DNA of 45,002 bases from a virus: positions 1 through 45,002 of the IMG/VR virus record IMGVR_UViG_3300010885_030297; one strand, written 5' to 3'. Positions 8,624-18,437 of this stretch are shown here, in pieces (position 1 is the first letter of the stretch; each line of letters begins with the position of its first letter). The notes below the pieces were generated by a model, which was not told the origin of the DNA, did not search any database, and saw only the letters and a program-made list of their open reading frames with translations. A program made the translations under genes and the position numbers.

Positions 8624-10297
8624 TTAGACATTTTCGAGCCATTTTCTTTGTAACTCTTGAATTTCATTCGGAGATTTTGAATTGGCGGCAAACCAAATTC
8701 CATCTGACATAACCTCTGGTTGGAATTGTTCTGGTATTCCAGTATCAACAATACCAAACGGTGTAAGATTTTCTTCAATCTGTTTCATTTGATCTTCGTA
8801 TAGAGCTTTTCTGAGATTACTGTCAGTTAAGTCCTTGAAGAATGATTCGTTAGTAGCCCACGAAAATAGGACTAAGCACATAACCAAATCGTCCTGGTAT
8901 CCCTCGTCTGCCTTATGAGTTCCTCGGACCTCAATAAATGTCGATATTTCATTAATAATATCTGGGTCGTGAATTAGTAGTTTCGTACCTTCAACCAAAC
9001 TCTTGAATGATGTACAACCTAATCGTTTTACTTGTTTTGTCGTTCTAACGCCAAGTGTAGCACCATTACTAAATCCTCCAGAAAGATACTGTCCAGATTT
9101 ACTATTACTTCCAACAAAGAATACGTTTTCATATTCTAAATCCATATACAAAGTATCTGCTACTTGCTGACCGTTGTCATTTATCTCTATTAGACAATAT
9201 GCTTTATGATAATCTTTTGCAACTTTATAAATTATATTTGGAAATAACAACGGACTTATCTTGTTACTTCTATACTTTGCAACTACGGAATATGGATATG
9301 ATGTGATATCTAAAACCGTAAACGCTGAGTAATCTCCACCGACGCCTCTCGAGGTATCAGCAACTAACATATAAACATGGTCTTCTTCGGGTTCGACAAA
9401 TACGTCCAAACCGTCTTTACTATATACATAGGGTTTAACCGACATTTTACCAATAGTATCAGGATTGATAAGTGTATTAGAAGATCCTAAGAAGTTACAT
9501 AAAACCTCTTGATTGAACTTAAGTTCGCCGAGCATTGCTCTTTGTTCTTCAGCCCACTTATCATCTCTACCCGGTATTCTGTTATAAGGAATAAACATAG
9601 GAACAAATCCGTTTAATCCCTGTTCCGCTTCATTCCAGAATTTCCAGAAATGATTATATCCTAGCGGAGTAGATGTTAGCAGAATCTTTGTTGTCTGACC
9701 CGCAGAAATTGTTGGGTAAACAGATGTAAAGAAATCCTCTGCAACATTGTTTGGAATAATTGCTGCTTCGTCAATATATAACCAATTTACAGATTTACCT
9801 CGAATACCTGAAGAACTTGTCGCTGCTGTAAATACTTTGGATCCATTTTCTAATTCAATGTCACCTTTGTTAAATGTCTTAACACCTTGTTGCATCCATA
9901 TAGGAAGCATTTCATACATCAGTTCATAACGAGATAAAACCTCACGGGCTGCTGAAGATTTGTTCGCCAGAATAGCAACTGTTTTATTTTCCTGAAATAA
10001 CGTATACCATAGAATACATGCTGCAGATGTAATGGTCTTGCCCTGTTGGCGACCTTCCATTAGAATCACTTTGCGATTATTTAGAATAGTATGTACTTTT
10101 TCTTTTTGGCAATCATATAATTTAAACGGCACTAAACCTTTATCCAAAGAAACAATTTGACAATAATTTTCAATGAAGTAAATCGGATCCTGCGTACACT
10201 TTATAATTTCTTTAACTTGTTCTGTGGTGTACGATATGACAGTCCCAATCTGTTTTAGATTGGGATTGCCGTTATATGATGTTGGTTTATTGCTCAA
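8624..10297 (-). CDS. gp17: Terminase large subunit gp17
   Basis: This 557-aa protein compares with 610 aa for T4 gp17. The ATPase domain has Walker A GRQQGKT at residues 82-88 and Walker B WLYIDEA at 172-178. The coupling motif LLTSTP lies at 206-211. The C-terminal RNase H-like nuclease shows acidic motifs VADTSRGVGGDYSAF (Asp314), CLIEINDNG (Glu371) and YQDDLVMCL (Asp469/Asp470). It translocates and cuts concatemeric DNA during headful packaging, docking on portal gp20. The N-terminus is shorter than in T4. The gene overlaps gp16 by 11 nt, consistent with translational coupling. Identity is secure. Confidence 0.98.
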   Translation of the reverse strand: MSNKPTSYNGNPNLKQIGTVISYTTEQVKEIIKCTQDPIYFIENYCQIVSLDKGLVPFKLYDCQKEKVHTILNNRKVILMEGRQQGKTITSAACILWYTLFQENKTVAILANKSSAAREVLSRYELMYEMLPIWMQQGVKTFNKGDIELENGSKVFTAATSSSGIRGKSVNWLYIDEAAIIPNNVAEDFFTSVYPTISAGQTTKILLTSTPLGYNHFWKFWNEAEQGLNGFVPMFIPYNRIPGRDDKWAEEQRAMLGELKFNQEVLCNFLGSSNTLINPDTIGKMSVKPYVYSKDGLDVFVEPEEDHVYMLVADTSRGVGGDYSAFTVLDITSYPYSVVAKYRSNKISPLLFPNIIYKVAKDYHKAYCLIEINDNGQQVADTLYMDLEYENVFFVGSNSKSGQYLSGGFSNGATLGVRTTKQVKRLGCTSFKSLVEGTKLLIHDPDIINEISTFIEVRGTHKADEGYQDDLVMCLVLFSWATNESFFKDLTDSNLRKALYEDQMKQIEENLTPFGIVDTGIPEQFQPEVMSDGIWFAANSKSPNEIQELQRKWLENV

Positions 10298-10730
10298 TTA
10301 TATTACCGTTATCTTTATTTTGTTTTAACGCTTTAAATAGTTCTGCAGTTGACCCCGCAAACACCACATTATTTTGAGTCCCAATTTTTTGCTGAGGCTC
10401 ATCTGCTTTTAAATCTTTAACTTGTTTTTGTAGGTTCAATAAATCTTTGGATACATCCGACATTGTTTTCATAAACTGCCCAGCAACTTCATATGTTCTT
10501 GGGTGTTCTGAATTTTTAGACAATTCAATTAATTCATCTAATGTACTTTCACCCTTCATCAACAGCTTTCTCATAGTTTGTCTTGCTAGTTGATAATCGT
10601 CTTCCTGGTCTTCTTCTTTATTGTTGTTTAGGTTTTCAGGAATCGAAGGTAAATTTCCAGGTTCAGGGACATCATTAAGATCAAAGATATCATTGAGATT
10701 TTGTATATTTTTCATTTTAAAAGTCTTCAA
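10287..10730 (-). CDS. gp16: Terminase small subunit gp16
   Basis: This 147-aa protein compares with 164 aa for T4 gp16. It has an acidic N-terminus, a central helical part (LARQTMRKLLMKGESTLDEL, then MKTMSDVSKDLLNLQKQVKD, coiled-coil-like) and the C-terminal NNVVFAGSTAELFKALKQ typical of T4-like small terminases. It recognises concatemer DNA and stimulates gp17 ATPase. It overlaps gp15 at its start by 14 nt and gp17 at its end, an arrangement that favours coupled translation of the packaging motor. Confidence 0.9.
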   Translation of the reverse strand: MKTFKMKNIQNLNDIFDLNDVPEPGNLPSIPENLNNNKEEDQEDDYQLARQTMRKLLMKGESTLDELIELSKNSEHPRTYEVAGQFMKTMSDVSKDLLNLQKQVKDLKADEPQQKIGTQNNVVFAGSTAELFKALKQNKDNGNIIEQ

Positions 10731-11466
10731 AGTTTTCTAAATAACCAAACGTGTCCGTGGTATTTGCCAACGGAGGATTTGTTTGAATTGTAGCAATTTG
10801 TCGTTGCTGTGTCAGAGAAGGATCATTAAATGTAGTTGCGGTAACTTTTCTAATAATACTGCCCTTAGTAACAGGGCCATAAAAATTAAGTTTAATAGTA
10901 AAACTCAATGTCCACATTATGGATCTTCTAGTTGTTAGATCGCCTTCATAGTCATCTTCAAACCCTATTGTATTTAAAATAATAGGCATATCATTTCTTA
11001 TATTTAACTCAGGTACTGCCTTGATAGTTAAATTATAATCTGGATTAAAGTATGGGAGTATTTGTTCTATAATTTGCAAACCGTCATCTTGATTCTTTGC
11101 ATAGATGAAAAGTAAGATGCCTATATTATACGGAGTAGGGGCATATTGAGAATTAGCAGATGTACCACTATTAATTGTTCTCGATTGTTGTATAGGTGCA
11201 ATTTTTCTATTAGGATCATAGTCCAAAGAAATCATCTCAAATCCCATACGAGGAAGAACAATCTGTACGTTTTGTGTATCAACGTTTGGTTGTTGTCGTA
11301 TTTTAGTTAAGAATTTTTGTTTAGGAGAATATGCTAACGGCACCTTTTGTATTTGTACTACATTGCCGTCAGCGTCTTTACGTTCAATAGTTATATTATT
11401 GAACATACTTCCAAAAGCAACAATTGCTTTTCTAATAGTGCCCCAGTAAAATCTTTGGTCTAACAT
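10717..11466 (-). CDS. gp15: Tail terminator / sheath stabiliser gp15
   Basis: This 249-aa protein compares with 272 aa for T4 gp15. The opening MLDQRFYWGTIRKAIVAFGSMFNNI and the blocks QKVPLAYSPKQKFL and VQIVLPRMGFEMISLDYDPNRK are the family signature. gp15 caps the head-proximal end of the tail and joins it to the neck (gp13/gp14). The start overlaps the gp14 stop at 11466 and the gene precedes gp16, as in T4. Identity is well supported by motif and synteny. Confidence 0.94.
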   Translation of the reverse strand: MLDQRFYWGTIRKAIVAFGSMFNNITIERKDADGNVVQIQKVPLAYSPKQKFLTKIRQQPNVDTQNVQIVLPRMGFEMISLDYDPNRKIAPIQQSRTINSGTSANSQYAPTPYNIGILLFIYAKNQDDGLQIIEQILPYFNPDYNLTIKAVPELNIRNDMPIILNTIGFEDDYEGDLTTRRSIMWTLSFTIKLNFYGPVTKGSIIRKVTATTFNDPSLTQQRQIATIQTNPPLANTTDTFGYLENFEDF

Positions 11467-12215
11467 TATCTACCTACATCTCCGAAAGGATTTCTTTCAG
11501 AAAAATCCAATATGTTATCTGCTTCTGCGGCAAAGGTGTCATTATCCGCATTGCCAGGATCATTATCAATTATATAATCTTCATTAACTATAGGAGTAAG
11601 AGCATTTGACTCTGAAACTAAAGTATCTCCGTTTTCCAAAACCATTTCAAATTTATCGACGGATTGTGTAAATTGTCCAAACAAACTATCGATTTCATCT
11701 ACACCTGTATTAAAGACTTCACTAGAATATTGTAGTAATTCGCAACTCATTCTATATACAAACAATTTGCCTACCTGAAAAAACGGAGTCTGACTATCGA
11801 CTTTGCGTATTTCGAATAAGGATTGAGTTAAAGGCATATAAATTATATCACCTTCAGCTGGTCTTGTCGATAGAACTGAAGTATTAGTACTACCCACAGT
11901 CTCTAACCATCTTCTTCTTGCGACAATAAAGGTTGCTGAATCTCGAATATCCAAACCAAATTTTGTAATTAATTCGTCTTCGCCCGCATACCCCGTTACG
12001 TTTTCCATATACATTTCAATGGGAAAAGCATTCTCATAACTGTTATATGGATCTTCGCCCAAAATCTTATCAGGATTGTTGATCTTACGTGGAAGGTAAT
12101 AGGCTTCGAACCCATAAATTCTCATAGACTCAATAATTAAATCCTCATAGAGCGTCTGCTCGTTGGAATTTCCTATTGTTCTACCTGACTGGAAATAATG
12201 ATTAACTGTTGCCAT
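11466..12215 (-). CDS. gp14: Neck protein gp14
   Basis: This 249-aa protein is close to T4 gp14 (256 aa). Conserved N-terminal blocks are EQTLYEDLIIESMRIYGFEA and YLPRKINN. A central AFPIEMYMENVTGYAGEDEL and FGLDIRDSATFIVARRRW follow. In T4, gp14 with gp13 forms the neck on the DNA-filled head to which the tail attaches. The C-terminal 50 residues are acidic and Asn/Asp-rich and end FSERNPFGDVGR, a conserved tail in this family. It overlaps gp15 by one base. No late box was recognised in the 68 nt upstream. Confidence 0.94.
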   Translation of the reverse strand: MATVNHYFQSGRTIGNSNEQTLYEDLIIESMRIYGFEAYYLPRKINNPDKILGEDPYNSYENAFPIEMYMENVTGYAGEDELITKFGLDIRDSATFIVARRRWLETVGSTNTSVLSTRPAEGDIIYMPLTQSLFEIRKVDSQTPFFQVGKLFVYRMSCELLQYSSEVFNTGVDEIDSLFGQFTQSVDKFEMVLENGDTLVSESNALTPIVNEDYIIDNDPGNADNDTFAAEADNILDFSERNPFGDVGR

Positions 12216-12283
12216 ATTCCTATTGACTTTCTATTGACTCGGTGTTATCATTTGCTATGTACCGGGTTAATAAAAATAACTAA

Positions 12284-13027
12284 TTATCCTGTAAACATAT
12301 CTACTGGTAATTCGAATCTTAATTGCATTTCTGTTTCAATCTTCAAGATTTCATCCATTGCATCTTGATATATCTGATCTGCATTTAGAGTTACTCCTCC
12401 AGGAAGTTGTACTCCGACAAACTTCTTCAAGTTCAAACCCCATTGTCTCTTAATCAATGCTGTGCAGTATCTTTTAAGGAACATATCATTGTAGACATCT
12501 CTGTATGTTTCCGGATCTAATATTCGATAACACTCTACAATGATGTAATCTCCGACATTTACATCTCCGCTCCAGTCCATATCTATGTATAGACGATTCA
12601 TATGTCTATTAAATCTAACAGGTTTAACACCTACTAATACTTGATTAATCAATTCCAATTCTTGTTTAACCTGATAATAATATATCAAGTTAGTGGACAT
12701 TAAACTATATAAATCGTTTATTAAAATTTGATATCTAATACTAAATATATTTGTTCCGTCAGATTTGTTTGAGAACGGTAGTATTCTCTGGACGCCCACA
12801 ACAGTATCAGGCACTTCAATATATTGGTTTGCTATATTCTGCGCGGTCATTTGATGTTTTAAATAAACCGTTTCTACCGCATCATAATGATATTCTCTAT
12901 AGAATTGAAAAGCATCATCTATTCTATCTTCTATTTGGTCATCATCTACATTTATTTCTATGACAGGTGCGCCTAAATTCCGCAAGCAATAATCTTTTAG
13001 GCCTTCTCTAGATGTTACGATTGCCAT
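12284..13027 (-). CDS. gp13: Neck protein gp13
   Basis: This 247-aa protein is shorter than T4 gp13 (309 aa), as is usual for marine relatives. The start MAIVTSREGLKDYCLRNLGAP and VEINVDDDQIEDRIDDAFQF-type motif (here VIEINVDDDQIEDRIDDAF) are diagnostic. Later blocks are FNRHMNRLYIDMDW and MFLKRYCTALIKRQWGLNLK. It is the adaptor between portal and gp14. The gene directly follows the fibre cassette, so it marks the boundary between variable and conserved genes. The downstream gap (12216-12283) shows no clear promoter or terminator. Confidence 0.95.
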   Translation of the reverse strand: MAIVTSREGLKDYCLRNLGAPVIEINVDDDQIEDRIDDAFQFYREYHYDAVETVYLKHQMTAQNIANQYIEVPDTVVGVQRILPFSNKSDGTNIFSIRYQILINDLYSLMSTNLIYYYQVKQELELINQVLVGVKPVRFNRHMNRLYIDMDWSGDVNVGDYIIVECYRILDPETYRDVYNDMFLKRYCTALIKRQWGLNLKKFVGVQLPGGVTLNADQIYQDAMDEILKIETEMQLRFELPVDMFTG

Positions 13028-13040
13028 ACCTTATCCTTTT

Positions 13041-13850
13041 TTATTTTAGTATTATTGCAAATTTAGTCCACACATTTGAGTCTGGGTAGCTTGTATCAGT
13101 TGCATAGATACCTGTTCCTGTATACAAATAACCGCTAGGAGGAGGAAATATATTTGCCTCATATCCAGCGTGAAGCCAAAACAATCCACTTGGATCAGAC
13201 GGATCCTGATTATCAAACACAAATGGTTTTATTCCTAAATTACTACTAGTTCTTGCCCAATAGTCTATAGTAATTGGCCAGGTACACCAAACATTACTAG
13301 TTGTTGTATTTACTAAACCATCGTGAAGCGGTCCTATACCATAATCAGTATTAATATTTTTAACTTTTAAAACAGGATTTCCACCAAATAATGTGGAATA
13401 TGTTGATACAGAAAAAACATTTGCGGGTGCAAGAGATACATATGTATTACTCATAACATCGCCCCACACCAAAGTACCATTTACGTTTGCTATTCTAAAT
13501 AATGCAACGGTGTTTCCAGTTTGTATAGATAATTGAGCTTGTGAGCTAGGGGTTTCTCCAAAGTCTGTTCTAATGCCTTTGGTTATTCGTATATCTCCTA
13601 TTTCACCTTCCCATCCTCTTTGAAGATCAACTCTACCGACCATGTTTAGTAATGGATCTACTTTATTTGTTCCAACTCGAATTCTTGTTAATCCTTTTGG
13701 TTGATATGCTGCAGGCACAGAGGAACCCACTCTCAATTGGCTACCGAAGTATCCATATATTTCAGTTGCCGAACTGTTAATAAACAACTGTATTACACGT
13801 TTGCCTTGTTGTGCAACAGAGGACATAAAGGCATGAAATATTCCAGCCAT
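13041..13850 (-). CDS. Unknown protein of fibre cassette, possible lectin-like segment
   Basis: This 269-aa protein has no confidently recognised family. Composition is beta-rich, with many Gly, Asn, Thr and aromatic residues and few charges, typical of phage fibre or tip proteins. Residues about 83-90 read EIGDIRITKGIR, which resembles the DIRITKGxxR strand of concanavalin A/LamG-like domains. That is a weak single-motif hint. The start codon overlaps the stop of the collagen-like fibre gene at 13850, so the two are translationally linked and may function together, for example shaft plus tip or chaperone. It lies in the region where T4 carries gp12 and fibritin. The role is inferred only from context. 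Confidence 0.75.
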   Translation of the reverse strand: MAGIFHAFMSSVAQQGKRVIQLFINSSATEIYGYFGSQLRVGSSVPAAYQPKGLTRIRVGTNKVDPLLNMVGRVDLQRGWEGEIGDIRITKGIRTDFGETPSSQAQLSIQTGNTVALFRIANVNGTLVWGDVMSNTYVSLAPANVFSVSTYSTLFGGNPVLKVKNINTDYGIGPLHDGLVNTTTSNVWCTWPITIDYWARTSSNLGIKPFVFDNQDPSDPSGLFWLHAGYEANIFPPPSGYLYTGTGIYATDTSYPDSNVWTKFAIILK

Positions 13851-16084
13851 TAACTTACTCCAACACCACTAATCCACCATGCATTGGTATCAACCTTTAA
13901 TAGTGAAGCAAATCCCCACGATGAAATATTTGCATTAGATCTTGGATTGGCGGAAGTTCCTGCTAAATATAAAGTTACACCAGGATGTCTTACCTGAATA
14001 TTTGCTGAGCCCTGAACCACAATACTTATTGCTGTTCCTATAGCAAATGGCACATTTGCTTGTGGAGGTATTGTTATTACTTGAGTAAATGCTGCATTTG
14101 CATCCCAACTATGAATGAATTTTCCTGAATCTGATAAACGTAATGTATAGTTTCCATTTTGTACGTTTTGTGGGATACCCATAAACCCAGCAGACTTTGA
14201 ACCTAAACTTCCAGTTTCATTTACATTTGCTGTTAAATTTCCACTTGCTATTTCTACAGAAGTTGCGACAATTGCGCAAGCTCTCGTGTTTCCTGTAACA
14301 GTTACATTTCTAGATTGAACTGTTCCTTCGAGTGATAAAAGAAGATTATTGACTGTCAGATTATATAATGATATATTTCCATCTGCTAAGGCAGATAATA
14401 CTCTAGCATTAGTAAAATATAAATTAGCAGATGTTTCTCTAACATTTGCCGTTGTTAGTGTAGGAGAAACTACACCTAGTATACTCGATGCATTCCCTAC
14501 AGAACCCGCAGGCCCCGTTGCTCCAGTAGCACCTGCTCCTGTTGCGCCTGTTGCGCCTAGTGATCCTGTGGCTCCTGTTAGTCCCGTAGCACCCACATTT
14601 CCAGATAATCCAGTATTTCCTGTTATCCCTGTTGCACCAACAACATTACCAACAACTATAACATTTGAATTGTTTAAAGTTAATCGTAATATTCCAGATA
14701 TTATATTTGCGCTAGTTACATATAGTCCGGTTGCTCCGACATTTCCTGTACCACCAATAGGGCCGGTTGCTCCTATACCGGTAGCACCAGTATTACCTGC
14801 AGGTCCGGTTGCGCCTTGAATACCTGTGGCACCCGTTGCACCTATTCCTGTTGCACCGGTAGCTCCTGCTCCTGTTGCGCCAACAACGTTTCCTATGACT
14901 ATTGTATTAGAGTTATTTAAAAATAATCTTAATGTTCCATCGCTTATATTTGCGCTAGTTACATATAATCCGGTTGCGCCAACATTACCGTCTCTACCAA
15001 CATATCCATCTGGACCTGTGGCACCTGTTAATCCTGTGGCACCTATTAATCCAACAAATCCTCGAAGACCTGTTGCCCCGGTTTCTCCTGTTGCACCTGT
15101 TGCACCTGCTCCTGTTGCTCCTGTAGATCCTAAAGGTCCTGTTGCTCCTGTTGCTCCCGTTGAACCGGTAGACCCAAGAAATCCTGTTAATCCTATTGGA
15201 CCTTGTGGGCCCGTAGCGCCCTGCAACCCTGTAGCACCAGTTGATCCATTGTCACCTTTAACTCCTGCCGCACCCGCAAATCCTCGCAATCCACTTGCTC
15301 CAGTTGCTCCAGCATCTCCTGTTAATCCAGTAGCGCCTTGTGAACCTGTTGCGCCCTGTGTTCCTGTAGCACCTGTTGCACCAATACCTGTAGCACCAGT
15401 TAATCCTGTAGCGCCTCGAATGCCTGTAGCACCTTGTGTTCCTGTTGCTCCTGTAGCGCCAACTCCTGTAGCGCCAGTTAAACCGGTTGCACCAATACCG
15501 CCCGTTTCGCCTGTAAATCCTATAGGTCCTGCAACTCCTCGAACACCTGTCGCGCCTGTTAACCCGGCAACACCTTGTGAACCTGTAGCACCGACATTAC
15601 CAGTAGCGCCCACATTGCCAGTTAATCCCGTAGATCCTTGTGACCCAGTTGCACCTCGAAGACCTGTAGCACCAGTTAATCCAACTCCTGTTGCGCCCAC
15701 ATATAAAAATATTGGATTAAATGCTGCAGGTGTTTCTGGTTGTATACTTATTGATCCTGGAACTGCACCTGGATTTACTGTTACAATACCGTCCGATACT
15801 CTATCTACATTTGAACCATTAATGGAATTTATGTAATATACATATCTTCCCATATCAATATTTGCAGTTACCCCAGAAGTCAATCCATATTGAATTACGC
15901 TATTACCTATATCAGTAATAGTTGACGTAAATGCAACAATGACATTGCCACCAGTAGATCTTTGGATTTGTCCGTAAATTACTGAACCAACAAGGGATAT
16001 TGGATTTCTATTATCATCCAAATGCTGTATGGTGTCGGTAAACGTTAATCCCTGGGTTAACGAAATATTTTTGGTTAATGACAT
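13850..16084 (-). CDS. Collagen-like fibre protein
   Basis: This 744-aa protein has three parts. Residues 1-129 form a beta-rich head ([19 protein letters not shown]) resembling the N-terminal attachment domain of phage fibre proteins. Residues about 130-530 are Gly-X-Y repeats dominated by GAT, expected to form a trimeric collagen-like shaft. Residues 531-744 form a globular C-terminus with fibre-type motifs ([58 protein letters not shown]). Two Gly-X-Y gaps hold copies of a 30-35 aa beta motif. Phage collagen-like shafts are known from tail fibres. Host receptor binding or fibre attachment is the likely role by inference. Confidence 0.88.
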   Translation of the reverse strand: MSLTKNISLTQGLTFTDTIQHLDDNRNPISLVGSVIYGQIQRSTGGNVIVAFTSTITDIGNSVIQYGLTSGVTANIDMGRYVYYINSINGSNVDRVSDGIVTVNPGAVPGSISIQPETPAAFNPIFLYVGATGVGLTGATGLRGATGSQGSTGLTGNVGATGNVGATGSQGVAGLTGATGVRGVAGPIGFTGETGGIGATGLTGATGVGATGATGTQGATGIRGATGLTGATGIGATGATGTQGATGSQGATGLTGDAGATGASGLRGFAGAAGVKGDNGSTGATGLQGATGPQGPIGLTGFLGSTGSTGATGATGPLGSTGATGAGATGATGETGATGLRGFVGLIGATGLTGATGPDGYVGRDGNVGATGLYVTSANISDGTLRLFLNNSNTIVIGNVVGATGAGATGATGIGATGATGIQGATGPAGNTGATGIGATGPIGGTGNVGATGLYVTSANIISGILRLTLNNSNVIVVGNVVGATGITGNTGLSGNVGATGLTGATGSLGATGATGAGATGATGPAGSVGNASSILGVVSPTLTTANVRETSANLYFTNARVLSALADGNISLYNLTVNNLLLSLEGTVQSRNVTVTGNTRACAIVATSVEIASGNLTANVNETGSLGSKSAGFMGIPQNVQNGNYTLRLSDSGKFIHSWDANAAFTQVITIPPQANVPFAIGTAISIVVQGSANIQVRHPGVTLYLAGTSANPRSNANISSWGFASLLKVDTNAWWISGVGVS
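14495..15697 (-). repeat. Collagen Gly-X-Y repeat tract with two non-collagen spacers
   Basis: This low-complexity DNA tract encodes GAT-rich Gly-X-Y triplets (residues about 130-530 of the fibre protein). Two non-collagen interruptions, at about 14881-14973 and 14638-14733, encode near-identical motifs starting LYVTSANI and ending IGNVVGATG or VGNVVGATG. The repetitive DNA also produces a long Pro/Val/Ala open frame on the plus strand, which is a shadow. Confidence 0.85.
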
Positions 16085-16086
16085 TT

Positions 16087-16284
16087 TTAGATGTATCCGT
16101 TATTTCTTAATTCTGTTTCTATTAAGTTAACTAAATTATCATCAAAAGAACTATGTTGACCTGTTAAAGTTATAATGAATTTGTTTTTCATTCTTTTCAC
16201 AGAATTCTTTTCTTCATATTCTTCTGCTGTGACAACGGTGTTGTCCTCAACATGGTTAACTGCTAAACTTATAATATTAATCAT
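16087..16284 (-). CDS. Small hypothetical protein
   Basis: This 65-aa protein begins [20 protein letters not shown] and ends [15 protein letters not shown]. It has mixed charge, no membrane segment and no recognised family. It overlaps the upstream gene by 4 nt and ends 2 nt before the collagen-like gene starts, so it is tightly built into the fibre operon. Size and position would suit an assembly helper or fibre chaperone, but nothing in the sequence proves that. Confidence 0.6.
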   Translation of the reverse strand: MINIISLAVNHVEDNTVVTAEEYEEKNSVKRMKNKFIITLTGQHSSFDDNLVNLIETELRNNGYI

Positions 16285-16763
16285 TTAAATCTCCCGTAAT
16301 ATACTCTGTATGCAATGTTAATAATATCATCGCCTGAGATATTAGTATAACCTTGTCTATCAAAATTATGTTTTATAACTAATTTTAGAATTCCTGGTTC
16401 AACAACTGTGGTTAAAATAGAAGACCCTAAAAATAGTCCTGTACTAGGTTGTATTATTTGCCTAAATACTGTTGATCCTGCCCCTGCTATAACATAGCTT
16501 CCTGTGTCTGCTACGCCACCATTTATCTTATAAAATGGCATAACAAAATAGTCATTAGTATTTATTAAGGCATTATTAACAAGAACGTACTCTTCAGTTC
16601 TGTTTATATACCCAGCAGTAGGATTCAATCCTAATACTTGAGGTACTCCTATATATCCAGGAACATTATATAAAATGTGCGGCATTTTTCGATCAAGCGA
16701 AAACTTGGTATTACCTTGCCCATCGGTAATTGTAAAATTTGAACTATTTAAAGATAAACCCAT
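16281..16763 (-). CDS. Unknown structural-type protein of fibre cassette
   Basis: This 160-aa protein opens with MGLSLNSSNFTITDGQGNTK. It is beta-rich and low in charge, with the segment FSLDRKMPHILYNVPGYIGV and a C-terminus [14 protein letters not shown]. No known family is recognised. Its start overlaps the upstream stop as TAATG at 16763, implying coupled translation within the cassette. The composition suits a small virion component such as a tip or adaptor, which is inference. Confidence 0.7.
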   Translation of the reverse strand: MGLSLNSSNFTITDGQGNTKFSLDRKMPHILYNVPGYIGVPQVLGLNPTAGYINRTEEYVLVNNALINTNDYFVMPFYKINGGVADTGSYVIAGAGSTVFRQIIQPSTGLFLGSSILTTVVEPGILKLVIKHNFDRQGYTNISGDDIINIAYRVYYGRFK

Positions 16764-17899
16764 TATTGAAATCCAAGATAAACTAAATTACCAGTCATTT
16801 CTGCACTTCCGTTTAAGAAAAAGGAAGACGTATTATATTTGTATGTTAATACCGATCCGCGGCCAGCAATAGTTTCTCCATGTGGCCAAACTATTAAATT
16901 CTTTGCGAGAGCAATAGACCCTATACGTTCGTCATATAATCCTCCAGTTAAAGGATCACTAGTACTACTATCATCTATGTTTCTACCTTGAGAATATCCA
17001 TATAAAATGTAATGTTCTGTTGCACCATAAGTATCATAACCATACTGTTGTCTTATATCAGAATACTTATTTAAATAAGCAATAGGATTAAATGTTATTG
17101 CTCTAGGGTCGGTTACATAATTTAATTGTCCTTTTGCATAATCTGTGCCAAAAGACTCTATTAAATCTGAATAACTCGCGATATATCTTAATGCGTCTGC
17201 TGCAGAAATATAAAATAAATTTACTGGGAGAGAACCACTTGTACCTTTTGGTAATCCCGGTATACTTTGAATATAATCATTAGGATCCTCCGTAGTAGTT
17301 GTGCTTCGTATTTCTTCTCCTCCAGATAAATTTCTTAAAAATAAATTTAATTCTGTTGGGATATACTCATATTTGTCGCCCACTTGAATTGCAGTATAAA
17401 GTAAATTTTTACTTATTTCAATACCATACCCTAAGTCTTCATCTTTTGCAACATACCCATATTTTGTTCCGATTCTTTCCCAGTTATATTTTGTATATTT
17501 TATTTGCTTAGATATAAATCCTGTAAAAGAAATATCACCTATATAGAATTCAAAATATCCCGTTTTAATTGGAGGTTTATCTATTAATAAAATAGCAATA
17601 AAAGATGTTGTATCTAGGTTACCGTCTACTGAATAATTTTCAATAAAAGGTCCTGCTGTAGGAACATCTGGTCCTAGTGACTCTCTTCTACTAAGTGCAC
17701 TATAATCTGAGATTGTTATTCCTGCACTTGTCTCTTGATATAACTGCAATGATGAATCTTGCAATGTACTAGTAAATGCATAACTTAATGTTGCAGAATA
17801 TTGTGTTAGATTTTTGTATATGTATCCTCTCGCAGTACTAAAAACATTACCTAGAGTAACTGCTTCGGGCGATACATTTAAAAGATATACGTTTGCCAT
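16763..17899 (-). CDS. Unknown fibre-cassette protein with YIASY/Y-G-R type repeats
   Basis: In this 378-aa protein, residues about 230-315 contain two units of a roughly 50-aa repeat: ADALRYIASYSDLIESFGTD and PIAYLNKYSDIRQQYG, each closing with a Y-x-Y-G or xY-x-G type end (HYILYGYSQGRNID). I know this repeat from large secreted or surface proteins of bacteria and from some phage tail proteins; its function is not defined. The N-terminal half is beta-rich, and the C-terminus ends GSAEMTGNLVYLGFQ. The gene is packed between two other unknown beta-rich genes. A host-contact role is plausible by context only. Confidence 0.72.
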   Translation of the reverse strand: MANVYLLNVSPEAVTLGNVFSTARGYIYKNLTQYSATLSYAFTSTLQDSSLQLYQETSAGITISDYSALSRRESLGPDVPTAGPFIENYSVDGNLDTTSFIAILLIDKPPIKTGYFEFYIGDISFTGFISKQIKYTKYNWERIGTKYGYVAKDEDLGYGIEISKNLLYTAIQVGDKYEYIPTELNLFLRNLSGGEEIRSTTTTEDPNDYIQSIPGLPKGTSGSLPVNLFYISAADALRYIASYSDLIESFGTDYAKGQLNYVTDPRAITFNPIAYLNKYSDIRQQYGYDTYGATEHYILYGYSQGRNIDDSSTSDPLTGGLYDERIGSIALAKNLIVWPHGETIAGRGSVLTYKYNTSSFFLNGSAEMTGNLVYLGFQ

Positions 17900-17900
17900 T

Positions 17901-18437
17901 TTATGCTATAAATGCTGGTACGTCGGCTTGATTACTAAATGCTAATAGAGTATATCGTCTTGTTATAGATGGCAATGAACTTTGATATGCTAAATATCGT
18001 TCTCTAATGTAAAAATTTTGAGTATCCATTAATAATGATGCAATTCTATATGACGTACTATTTACTGATTGTATATATGTTGTAGATGAAACTATTTCTC
18101 GAGTATCATAATCCACTAATATTGCTGCAGGTATATAACCAAACCCATGTATAGCAACTGTGTATGTTACAGTATTTTGGTTTGGAGTTTCTAACCCGTC
18201 TGGAAATCCTTCACTATATACTATAGGGTTTATACTAACCGATGGAAAGCTTTGTACAAAATCTGTTTGCCAAAGAATGTTTAAATAATCAAATCTAGTA
18301 TCAAAATAAACACGATCCAAATATTGTGTTGGATTTGTTAATGGCAAATTACTACCTGTTTGTCCCGTAGGATTATTAAAGATAGATACTACCTTTTTTC
18401 CTCCAGTAGTCCCTGCCCAAAAAACATTAGTTGTCAT
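17901..18437 (-). CDS. Unknown protein of fibre cassette
   Basis: This 178-aa protein starts MTTNVFWAGTTGGKKVVSIF. It is rich in aromatic residues, Asn, Ser and Thr, and beta-rich by pattern (TVTYTVAIHGFGYIPAAILV). No signal peptide and no recognised family. It overlaps the upstream 536-aa fibre-like gene by 4 nt (ATGA) and is followed after 1 nt by the next gene. It is probably a virion component of the tail tip or fibre system, on context alone. Confidence 0.7.
   Translation of the reverse strand: MTTNVFWAGTTGGKKVVSIFNNPTGQTGSNLPLTNPTQYLDRVYFDTRFDYLNILWQTDFVQSFPSVSINPIVYSEGFPDGLETPNQNTVTYTVAIHGFGYIPAAILVDYDTREIVSSTTYIQSVNSTSYRIASLLMDTQNFYIRERYLAYQSSLPSITRRYTLLAFSNQADVPAFIA

Noticed and set aside
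14349-15836. Long plus-strand open frames rich in Pro, Val and Ala opposite the collagen-like gene
   Set aside because: They are the reverse complement of the GAT Gly-X-Y repeats; no ribosome site, and the minus frame has clear domain structure.
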